Source of the DNA: Schlesneria sp.
GTDB taxonomy: Bacteria > Planctomycetota > Planctomycetia > Planctomycetales > Planctomycetaceae
Assembly: GCA_025353525.1 (NCBI GenBank)
Contig: JANXOO010000556.1
Location: 1-5,376, forward strand
Direction: 5' to 3'
Length of the DNA stretch: 5,376 nucleotides
A program made the translations under genes and the position numbers. Of this stretch, positions 1 to 5,299 are shown piece after piece (positions within the stretch are counted from its first letter, which is position 1; every line of letters starts with the position of its first letter). The notes under the pieces were generated by a model. That model ran no database searches, was not told where the DNA came from, and saw only the letters and a program-made list of their open reading frames with translations.

Positions 1-2
1 TG

Positions 3-210
3 ATCGACCGCGTGTCGACCGCACTGAATGGGGCCGCCACGATGACTTGGAAAGGGGCCGAACCCGTGATCCAACTCCTGGAAACGAATGATCAAAAGGG
101 GGTTCGTGTCGCAAAAAAAAACATTTCAAGCGATCGCAAGCCGCCTGCAACGCGATCAATCTCTTCCAAAGTACGTCGTCTCAATTACTCCGGAATCTGC
201 AACTCGGTAA
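3..210 (+). pseudogene. 3' end of a plus-strand gene with a frame change at an A9 run (possibly a transposase)
   Basis: This gene enters from the left edge, so only its C-terminal part is seen. From base 3 one frame reads IDRVSTALNGAATMTWKG and continues to VRVAKK; its codon use looks like real coding. At the nine A residues (113-121) that frame becomes implausible, while the frame ending with TAA at 208-210 reads TFQAIASRLQRDQSLPKY and ends ITPESATR. Removing one A joins the two smoothly. The second frame also has an ATG at 88, so a separate 40-residue ORF (88-210) is an alternative. The layout (a VIQLLET stretch, then KGVRV, then an LPKY...ITPE ending) faintly recalls the C-terminus of ISAzo13-like DDE transposases, but no catalytic residue lies in the window. 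I infer a frameshifted gene, a slippage-expressed gene or a sequencing error in the homopolymer. The existence of coding is fairly sure; the identity is weak. Confidence 0.45.
113..121 (+). repeat. A9 homopolymer at the frame switch
   Basis: Nine consecutive A residues lie exactly where the plus-strand coding signal changes frame. One A fewer, or two more, restores a single frame. Runs of this length are known sites of RNA polymerase slippage, of replication slippage and of sequencing error. Confidence 0.8.
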
Positions 211-445
211 ACTATTTACGCGGAGTTGCCTTAGTTGTAATTCACCGACCGCTACGATTGCTTTGCGAATAACAGCCGGCAACACATTCCATTGAGTAAT
301 GATCGTTTGCAAATAAGCGTCAATGTGAGCCAGGGATTGCCAGCCAGAGTCCTTGCTTTGCAGAGCACGTGCGGCAAATGAAATGTCATCGGGTTGCCAG
401 CAATATTGGCATCGTTAGTTGCGCCAGTTTTTCAGGGGGCTTCAT
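181..445 (-). pseudogene. Small frameshifted gene at the end of the phage-type replication cluster
   Basis: The ATG at 445 overlaps the stop of the zinc-ribbon gene (ATGA) and is preceded by a G-rich stretch (GGGGGAAA). The frame reads MKPPEKLAQLTMPILLATR and stops at 386-388. A second frame, open from 414 to a TGA at 181-183, has no normal start codon but looks more like protein: it begins RCQYCWQPDDISFAARALQ and contains SGWQSLAHIDAYLQTII and VLPAVIRKAIVAVGELQ. Inserting one base near 414 would join MKPPEKLAQL to RCQYC and give a protein of about 88 residues with one CxxC pair. I therefore read it as a small gene broken by a one-base deletion. The family is not recognised. Its last 30 bases overlap the end of the convergent plus-strand gene. 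Confidence 0.4.
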
Positions 446-660
446 TTTCCCCCGACATTCACCTTAGAACAAAACGGGCCGCGTCGTCGCTGCTCGCTAC
501 TTGATGTTTCCCGGAAAATGAATGCATTGCGGGCCGATCCGTCGGAGGTTATTCGCACCAGCCAGCCGCAATCGCGGCAGCGTTGCAGTGTTGATTCGCC
601 GATGATCGGAGTGAACTCGTTTGAGGTGCAAGCGGGGCATTGTGGTGATTCAGAAATCAT
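442..660 (-). CDS. Small zinc-ribbon protein of a phage-type cluster
   Basis: The predicted protein has 72 residues. Near the N-terminus are two CxxC knuckles, CPAC (residues 8-11) and CRDC (29-32), separated by 17 residues; the second is followed by GWLVRI. This is the classic spacing of a zinc ribbon that could bind one zinc ion. The remaining forty residues are polar, end in a basic stretch (EQRRRG) and match nothing I recognise. I chose the ATG at 660 because GAGG lies six bases upstream and because the same frame further upstream (661-780) is rich in serine, arginine and threonine, like an out-of-frame read. The start overlaps the preceding small gene by 11 bases, and the stop overlaps the next ATG (ATGA), so translation is probably coupled. 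Zinc-ribbon proteins are common beside phage replication genes; a nucleic-acid role is only inferred. Confidence 0.55.
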   Translation of the reverse strand: MISESPQCPACTSNEFTPIIGESTLQRCRDCGWLVRITSDGSARNAFIFRETSSSEQRRRGPFCSKVNVGGK

Positions 661-781
661 TGGGAACCTCGCTTTCGATCCCTTCGATTCGCTGCCGATT
701 CGCTGCGACGCGGAGCTTGATGACGTGTTCGCGAATTCCGCGATTCCGGTTCGTGCGGCAGTAAACGCGATACTCCGACAT
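650..781 (-). CDS. Small basic hypothetical protein
   Basis: This is a 43-residue frame starting MSEYRVYCRTNRNRGIREHV and ending with EVPNDF and TGA, rich in arginine (about one residue in five). It lies in a different frame from the longer ORF covering the same bases and reads more like real protein than that ORF does here. The frame is open about 75 bases further upstream, to a TAA near 859, but has no usual start there; the ATG at 781 has no clear Shine-Dalgarno site. It overlaps the zinc-ribbon start by 11 bases, as expected in a tightly packed phage operon. The family is not recognised. It might instead be the C-terminal scrap of a longer broken gene. Confidence 0.35.
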   Translation of the reverse strand: MSEYRVYCRTNRNRGIREHVIKLRVAANRQRIEGIESEVPNDF

Positions 782-1002
782 GTCGCTGTCAGTGTCGTCG
801 AATTTGAATGGCCTGAACGGAAAACTCGCGACATCGGCGTCGTTCTCGATTCCGCCTTAATCACACTGGTCCGACAATTGAGGCTATCGTCGACACAGAC
901 GAACTGCCGAACGACATCGACCGACGACGAGTCGAGCATCTGGCTGGCAAGGCACGCTCGCTCGGCAACGAGGTTTTGAGGCGGCATGTTCACGGCGTTC
1001 AT
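782..1002 (-). pseudogene. Remnant of a DnaB-like replicative helicase (N-terminal start only)
   Basis: The frame starts with ATG at 1002, with AAGGA seven bases upstream, and overlaps the stop of the replisome-organiser gene by the sequence ATGA. The first 34 residues read MNAVNMPPQNLVAERACLAS, then QMLDSSSVDVVRQF. This matches the start of the DnaB N-terminal domain, where the pattern is PP-x-N/D-L-x-AER-x-x-L-x-x-x-LLD. After about residue 40 the resemblance is lost, and the sequence becomes an S/R/T-rich stretch typical of a wrong frame. The frame stays technically open to 442, but the last part belongs to the zinc-ribbon protein. A full DnaB-type helicase has about 400-500 residues with a RecA-like ATPase domain and Walker A/B motifs, and none is present. 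I infer that most of the helicase gene has been deleted, leaving a start fused out of frame to later cluster genes. The position directly after an initiator-like gene fits a phage replication module. The boundary at 782 is approximate. Confidence 0.55.
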
Positions 1003-1730
1003 GATTTCATCCTTCGCGAGGCGTCTGATTCACCCAGTGGCAGAACTTCAGGTTTTGAATTCGCAGTGCAGGATTGCCCGATGTCGAATGTCGCCCGCGG
1101 GCCAGCCTCGGATTTCTCCCACTTGCGGATTGCGGCCTTCCAGCCATTCGATGCGTTGTGGTCGACGAACGTCCCGGCATCAACCGTGTTGCGGCGATCG
1201 CGGCAATAGTCCAGGACTTCGGCAAGCGTCGGAGCCACGAATCGGTTTGATTTCTTTTCAGATTCGATTTCAGTCGGGGGCACATCCGCACACTCGTGCG
1301 CTTTCTCCTCTCCCTTCCTTTCCTTTCCTCTCCATTCCATTCCGTCGCGAGCGTTCGGCGAGATGACCACATCGGTTCGTCGATCACTCGTCGAATCGGT
1401 GACGACCGGTCGAGGATATTTGAAGGTGGGACGGTCAATGCGCTGGTGTCTGTTCCATCCCGTAACGTGCCAACAGATTTGGCCTTGCGTTTCGAATTCG
1501 AAAATCAGTCGCTGGCGTTTCAGCTCGTCAACAAACGAAAGTACTACTTCTTCTGTGAACGAATCACCTGGAAAGACTTCCGTTTTAATGCGCCTGGCAC
1601 TCGCCGGGTGAACTCCCCCGTCGTCACAGAAGCACCAGACACCGACGAAGGTCAATCGAGCGTTCGTCGAACATTCGACGACCTGCTCGGACGTGAAGAA
1701 TTCCGGTTTGATTGAACGAATTCGTGCCAC
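999..1730 (-). CDS. Phage-type replisome organiser / winged-helix replication initiator-like protein
   Basis: The protein has 243 residues. Residues 1-95 show the pattern found at the start of many prophage replication proteins: MARIRSIKPEFF, then an ARLTFVGVWCFCDDGGVH segment (24-41), RRIKTEVFP (46-54), a helix with FVDELKRQRLI (66-76) and a WHVTGWNRHQRID segment (87-99). This is a predicted winged-helix DNA-binding domain, thought to bind the phage origin and help load the helicase. Residues 110-165 are a charged linker, with KERKGEEK coded by a purine tract. The C-terminal module, APTLAEVLDYCRDR (166-179) to WKAAIRKWEK (197-206), matches the family tail, but relatives usually carry about ten more residues between NGW and WKAA. 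The start is GTG, chosen because AAAGGAGAT lies just upstream and because MARIRSIKPEF is the family's usual N-terminus. The stop overlaps the DnaB-like ATG. The gene could still be functional; with the truncated partner it is more likely a remnant. Confidence 0.72.
   Translation of the reverse strand: MARIRSIKPEFFTSEQVVECSTNARLTFVGVWCFCDDGGVHPASARRIKTEVFPGDSFTEEVVLSFVDELKRQRLIFEFETQGQICWHVTGWNRHQRIDRPTFKYPRPVVTDSTSDRRTDVVISPNARDGMEWRGKERKGEEKAHECADVPPTEIESEKKSNRFVAPTLAEVLDYCRDRRNTVDAGTFVDHNASNGWKAAIRKWEKSEAGPRATFDIGQSCTANSKPEVLPLGESDASRRMKS
1301..1333. repeat. Uninterrupted 33-base pyrimidine/purine tract inside the initiator gene
   Basis: On the plus strand all 33 bases are C or T; on the coding strand the tract is all purine and encodes part of the charged linker (KERKGEEK). 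It contains GGAAA-type direct repeats and a mirror-symmetric stretch (TCCTTTC followed by CTTTCCT), a layout that can form triplex DNA when supercoiled. Some phage initiator genes contain the replication origin within the coding sequence, so an origin-related role is possible but only inferred. Simple low-complexity coding of a linker is the plain alternative. Confidence 0.6.
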
Positions 1731-1737
1731 TCGATGG

Positions 1738-1746
1738 ATCTCCTTT
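1738..1746 (-). promoter_or_regulatory. Strong Shine-Dalgarno site for the replisome-organiser gene
   Basis: The minus strand reads AAAGGAGAT here, with nine bases between the GGAG core and the GTG at 1730. This site decides the GTG start. It is far stronger than anything before the two large membrane-protein genes, which fits a phage origin for this cluster. Confidence 0.75.
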
Positions 1747-1812
1747 CAGAACGCCTCGCAAACCCGCCCCCCGATGTCATCCTGACGATGCCCGTGACAT
1801 CAAGGCGACAAA

Positions 1813-1841
1813 ACTATATGTCGTTAACTACACTTATGCAA
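1813..1841 (-). promoter_or_regulatory. Possible sigma-70-type promoter of the replication cluster
   Basis: On the minus strand TTGCAT (1841-1836) is followed after exactly 17 bases by TATAGT (1818-1813). The -10 box matches the consensus at five of six positions and the -35 box at three of six. It lies in an AT-rich stretch about 80 bases before the GTG start, leaving a leader of about 75 bases. No operator was identified. Confidence 0.45.
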
Positions 1842-1952
1842 TATGGGTGAGAGAGATGTCGATGGGCGATTTCTGAATTTGTGGGGATGTCAGGAACGCG
1901 GATTTCATTCCGCAAATGCATCGTCGCCAGCGTATTTGGTCAATGTGGCCAT

Positions 1953-2061
1953 CATTTCGGTCCAACGGACCATACATTCCCATAGCCAGGGTCGGAGTCT
2001 TCGGAGGCCCTGGTAACGGGGCCATCAATACTCTCTTCAGGCCCAATGGGTCGGTCATTCG
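1953..2061 (-). repeat. Left copy of an inverted ~110-bp repeat (REP/MITE-like)
   Basis: Read on the minus strand, this copy aligns with 2156-2266 read on the plus strand. It shows 20 of 23 matches in the outer block (CGAA..GACC to TTGGGCCT), then a poorly matching block of 32 versus 34 bases. A perfect 28-base core follows (1979-2006 against 2213-2240), then 19 of 26 matches in the last block. The core holds the six-base inverted pair CCAGGG/CCCTGG around two seven-base units (CCTCCGA here, then ACTCCGA). The last block forms a hairpin, GGTCC-AAC-GGACC on the plus strand (1959-1971). It looks like one copy of a dispersed intergenic repeat; copies elsewhere in the genome cannot be checked from this window. 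Confidence 0.7.
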
Positions 2062-2155
2062 TTTTTCCGGTCGCGCTTGATGGTCTTTCCACCATTGATT
2101 TGAATGCGGCAACGAATTGGCGTTCGGCTCGTCACAGCTTCCAATGTCGATCATT

Positions 2156-2266
2156 CGAACGGCCGACCCGTTGGGCCTCATGGCGATTTTCCGGGGGCAC
2201 GTTTCCCAGGGACTCCGAAGACTCCGACCCTGGCTATGGGGACACATGGCCCCTTGGGCCGAAATG
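2156..2266 (+). repeat. Right copy of an inverted ~110-bp repeat (REP/MITE-like)
   Basis: This is the partner of the copy at 1953-2061, in opposite orientation. It carries the same 28-base core (2213-2240) with a perfect direct repeat ACTCCGA-AG-ACTCCGA between CCAGGG and CCCTGG. Its hairpin at 2248-2260 is GGCCC-CTT-GGGCC, where the third stem pair is C-G instead of the T-A pair of the other copy. It starts about 50 bases beyond the permease stop, so a transcript running on from that gene would fold the two copies into one long stem and might stop or be protected there; that function is inferred. Confidence 0.7.
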
Positions 2267-2316
2267 CAAGTCCAAACTGAGCGTCGATTCACATTTTGCC
2301 GGAAAATGCGTATTCG

Positions 2317-3870
2317 TTACTTTGCCGCCAACGCCTGGACTCGTAAGAGAACGCCGATGTGACAACCAAGGCAGATACAAAACAGCACGAATCCAAGGAT
2401 GCATTCAAACAAATAATCTGTTGACCGTACTGTCTGAAATATCATGACCGTCGCAAAAACCGCAAAATATGCGCCAATTGTCATCCCAATGGCAATCGGG
2501 ACTGCACCCCATCGAACATAGAGTGACACCAGTGCCGCAAAATGTGGAATCAGAGCGAAAAACAAAATGACGACGAACCCGAACTGGTCATCAATGAACA
2601 TGTCCCAGGCATCCCAGCGGCCCGTCTGAGTCCCCAACGTCAAGAGTATTTCGAAAACAGGCCCCGGAAGCCAACCGATCATCGCCCCCGCAAATTTGTG
2701 GTAAATCATCGAATTTGACGATTGCGGCAGCATCATCAAAGATGCCAAAGTTTGTCCGCGAACTTCATCATGCAGTGAACGAGCCAAAATCATTCCCGCG
2801 TCAACCGCGAGCGAAAACGACATCCAGAGCAGGCATCCCTCGACGAGCCCATGGGGAGGCGGGGAGCCTTTGAAGCAATCAATCTCAAACGCCCAAATCG
2901 TGATCACTCCGTAGTACCCGACGCGAATCAGCATCATTCCGGGGCCACCCGAAACGAAATGAAAATCCTTCCAGACAAACGGATTCGTCCAGGGGCGTCC
3001 GGAATCAAACCGGAATGACTTGCGTCGAAGAGCGACCAATCCCCGCGAACTCGCTTCCGTCGCAGGGTTGCGCGATGCGAATCCGAAGAACATCCAGGAC
3101 AGCACTCCAAAAACCAGGCCCGAACTACAGTTGCTTAAAACCTGGATGCTCCAGACCGAATCGCCAAATCCCGTCGCAAGTATGTCTCCCATTCGCAGGA
3201 AAATGCAAATGTTTCCAATGGAGTCAAGGAATGTCCACAGGGGGTTTGAGTCATCGAGGATTGGAAACACGCCTGTGGGTACCCATTGCCGATATTGCCA
3301 TTGAGCGTTTTGGGCCATTAACGGCACGATGTAATAGATCGCCAACCCCAACAGCATCCACCCACCCGCGCGGCGACTGTTCGAGGCCAATGTCGAACAG
3401 AGCAAACCAAGCCCGGCCAACATCACCATGTACGAAAGCAGCGCGAAATTAACGGCCCCTGTTTGGGAACTTGAAATGCCACCCATGGTGATCGCAAGCA
3501 ATGTGAACGGGTACTGGACGGCAATCAGCAACAGGGCCTGCCAAAGCCGCCCGCCCGATTTTCCTGCAAGGATGCCGAGCGGACTAATCCCCGCCATCAA
3601 CATCAAGCCGAGCGTGTCTTCTTCCTTTTCCTCCGTAATCGCTGTTGAAAAGAAGCCCAGCCCCAACAGCGTCATGAACGTGGCATCCAGGTATGCAATT
3701 CCCTGAAAAAACCGGAATCCTGGTGCGCCAAACATGTTCTGTGTCGACAACGCGTAACAAAGCGACAAATAAATCGCCCCGACCAGCCCCAATCGAGCCA
3801 GATGAGTTGACCAGCCGCGAGCATCGATCCGCAGTGATCGTTCCAGCAATGCGAACGCGCCGACCAGCAT
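2317..3870 (-). CDS. ABC-2-type transporter permease with two tandem half-modules
   Basis: The integral membrane protein has 517 residues and about twelve predicted membrane spans, roughly at residues 28-44, 61-79, 112-132, 140-162, 169-187, 247-264, 313-330, 343-362, 397-412, 429-451, 457-478 and 488-508. The first half has the ABC-2 permease signature ITEEKEEDTLGLMLMAG to AGK (78-104), the coupling segment thought to contact the ATPase. The second half repeats it in weaker form as LHDEVRGQTLASLMMLP to HK (366-392), so the protein looks like a duplication of the basic six-span unit. NPFVWKDF (297-303) resembles the NP-x-x-WK motif that begins such modules. I prefer the ATG at 3870 because GAG sits nine bases upstream; a TTG at 3879 would add three residues but has no site. 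The gene follows the O-antigen ligase-like gene by about 60 bases, probably as an operon. No ATPase gene lies in the window, and the substrate is unknown. Confidence 0.75.
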   Translation of the reverse strand: MLVGAFALLERSLRIDARGWSTHLARLGLVGAIYLSLCYALSTQNMFGAPGFRFFQGIAYLDATFMTLLGLGFFSTAITEEKEEDTLGLMLMAGISPLGILAGKSGGRLWQALLLIAVQYPFTLLAITMGGISSSQTGAVNFALLSYMVMLAGLGLLCSTLASNSRRAGGWMLLGLAIYYIVPLMAQNAQWQYRQWVPTGVFPILDDSNPLWTFLDSIGNICIFLRMGDILATGFGDSVWSIQVLSNCSSGLVFGVLSWMFFGFASRNPATEASSRGLVALRRKSFRFDSGRPWTNPFVWKDFHFVSGGPGMMLIRVGYYGVITIWAFEIDCFKGSPPPHGLVEGCLLWMSFSLAVDAGMILARSLHDEVRGQTLASLMMLPQSSNSMIYHKFAGAMIGWLPGPVFEILLTLGTQTGRWDAWDMFIDDQFGFVVILFFALIPHFAALVSLYVRWGAVPIAIGMTIGAYFAVFATVMIFQTVRSTDYLFECILGFVLFCICLGCHIGVLLRVQALAAK

Positions 3871-3931
3871 GGGATACAACTCGCAAATTGAAAATCCGAA
3901 GTTATCGTGTTGTTCGGTTCAACGAGCGTGT

Positions 3932-5299
3932 TTACCGGGCCATTACGGCGGTAAAGACATACAATCCCGAAAAAGCAATCGAGCTTGCTGCCGTCAGCCG
4001 CAACAACATTCCACCGTTCCAGATCACGAGTGATTGTCCGGTTTTGTTGTGAATCCACACCAGATTCAGATATGCCGTACACAAGCCGATAATCAGGTAA
4101 GTTGGTACGACGTAGCTGCGAGACAGCGAGAAAATGGACACGCACCAACCGATCATAATGCTGGAAATGAAAGGGTGCAAGCGAACCAGTTCGTCGTTTG
4201 TCAGCGGGTCAGAAAGCCTTCCGATGCGATATAACTGCAATGTGATGAAGAAAAAGCAACCGAAAAACATCGTTCCGCCGAATAACCCCAGCTCAACGTA
4301 GGTGTGGACAAACGAATTGTGAGCGACCAGTCCAACAATATCAGCGTATGAACCGTGACCAGTACCAAACAGGATCGCGGGCGACTTCAGTTCGTCCAGG
4401 CCGTCTTTCCAAAGCGTCAATCGTTCGTGCCCGGTCCCTCCTTCATCCAGATCGATTTCCGCTTGCCGGCCTGCCAGTAGCGGCAGCAGACATGCAAACG
4501 CAATCGTGGCAACAATCGTGAGTTTCGGGCCGTTCCGCAGATACAAAAGCATCAGCCCTGCAACACAGCAGGCCATCAGGCCACCGCGCGACTGTGTTGA
4601 AATCAGACCTGTCAGCAGCACAAGCAACGGCAGGATCCAGGCGAACCGCAGTATGCTGGTGTTCGTATCGAGCATAAAATAACAGCAAATGATCCCCGTT
4701 GCGCAGATCATCATCGCCATGTCATTGGGGTCCTGAAAAATCCCCAACCCACGCATTCGTTTGGCGGTCAGGATTTCACCTTCATCGGTGAATCCTTCAA
4801 GATCGTCCAGGTGCTCGATGAACGTGAAGTCGTAAATTTCGTAGTAGTCAACGACGCACAGCGTGACCATCGTCGAGGAACTGATCGCCACAATCAGCAG
4901 AAATATCCGAAGTCGACTGATCGAATTGACCGTGGTAATCAACAGGCCAAAGTAGATGATTGACTTGAGAAATGTCGTTCCGGAATCAACAAGGCCACCG
5001 ATATAAAAATATTGCAAGTGCGACAGGCAAATCGCGATGAAGATGCCGACAACACAGAGTGTCACCGGCTGACGTGAAAGAATATTCCAATGGAAATGCT
5101 CAGTGAACGATTGGAAAACGAGCGCCAAAGTCGACAGAATCAGGAATTCGTAGATTTGCCAGTCGGCAAGCCAGAAGAAGAGTTCTGCCGGACGAATAAA
5201 GAGCGTCGCCGTCGTAAGCAGGAAGAGCACGAATGCCAGCGGGGCGATCGATTTGTTTCGCATTGTGGCAGTCCGGGTACGCAGCTCAGCGGGTTTCAT
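3932..5299 (-). CDS. O-antigen ligase/polymerase family membrane protein (Wzy_C/WaaL-like)
   Basis: The protein has 455 residues and about twelve membrane spans, the usual size and fold of this family. Its members join or polymerise undecaprenyl-linked glycans at the outer face of the inner membrane. Family signs in order are GLGIFQDPNDMA (184-195), STQSRGG before a membrane span (234-240), and a non-membrane loop of about 277-330. In and after that loop come HERLTLWKDGLDEL (291-304), FGTGHGSY (311-318) and AHNSFVHTYVELGLFGG (326-342). The arginine at 293, the histidines at 327 and 332 and the glutamate at 336 are the likely functional residues by family analogy. The ATG at 5299 gives MKPAELRT; a second ATG at 5263 (MRNKSIAP) starts just before the first span and is an equal candidate, as neither has a Shine-Dalgarno site. 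The ligase, polymerase and protein-glycosylating branches cannot be told apart by motif alone. The permease neighbour suggests an envelope role. Confidence 0.8.
   Translation of the reverse strand: MKPAELRTRTATMRNKSIAPLAFVLFLLTTATLFIRPAELFFWLADWQIYEFLILSTLALVFQSFTEHFHWNILSRQPVTLCVVGIFIAICLSHLQYFYIGGLVDSGTTFLKSIIYFGLLITTVNSISRLRIFLLIVAISSSTMVTLCVVDYYEIYDFTFIEHLDDLEGFTDEGEILTAKRMRGLGIFQDPNDMAMMICATGIICCYFMLDTNTSILRFAWILPLLVLLTGLISTQSRGGLMACCVAGLMLLYLRNGPKLTIVATIAFACLLPLLAGRQAEIDLDEGGTGHERLTLWKDGLDELKSPAILFGTGHGSYADIVGLVAHNSFVHTYVELGLFGGTMFFGCFFFITLQLYRIGRLSDPLTNDELVRLHPFISSIMIGWCVSIFSLSRSYVVPTYLIIGLCTAYLNLVWIHNKTGQSLVIWNGGMLLRLTAASSIAFSGLYVFTAVMAR

Larger units (their letters stand above)
1747..2316. 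other. Gene-free interval with promoter and inverted repeats
   Basis: This stretch separates the permease gene from the replication cluster; both are read leftward. It holds the promoter at 1813-1841 and the inverted repeat pair at 1953-2061 and 2156-2266, with a 94-base spacer. Reading frames on both strands cross the repeats, but none has a ribosome-binding site, recognisable domain or consistent codon pattern. The strip from 2267 to 2316 shows only a weak AT-rich hairpin (CATTTT, loop CCGGC, AAAATG) just after the permease stop and no T-run, so no classical terminator is apparent. Confidence 0.6.

Noticed and set aside
419..979. Plus-strand reading frame of 186 residues opposite the replication cluster
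   Set aside because: It is antisense to the DnaB-like start and the zinc-ribbon protein, has no Shine-Dalgarno site and shows no recognisable motif.
442..1002. The whole 186-residue minus frame as one protein (DnaB start fused to zinc ribbon)
   Set aside because: The middle part is S/R/T-rich and looks out of frame, while another frame (650-781) looks coding there; the zinc-ribbon start has its own GAGG site.
1296..1715. Plus-strand frame of 139 residues
   Set aside because: It is a shadow of the replisome-organiser gene, which has clear family motifs, a ribosome-binding site and a promoter.
1953..2266. CRISPR array
   Set aside because: There are only two copies, they are inverted, and the unit is about 110 bp, so it is not a CRISPR array.
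1834..2292. Minus-strand frame of 152 residues across the inverted repeats
   Set aside because: It contains both repeat arms, which it would translate in opposite orientations, runs through the promoter region, and has no ribosome-binding site or known motif.
2290..2310. Hairpin CATTTT-CCGGC-AAAATG as a terminator of the permease operon
   Set aside because: The stem is AT-rich and short and no T-run follows on the minus strand, so it does not meet the usual pattern of an intrinsic terminator.
2046..2447. Plus-strand frames over the right repeat and the permease 3' end
   Set aside because: They read through a repeat into the antisense of the permease, and the two repeat copies do not keep one common frame because of the 32 versus 34 base block.
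3015..3452. Plus-strand frames opposite the permease and ligase genes
   Set aside because: They are antisense shadows of two well-supported membrane proteins.
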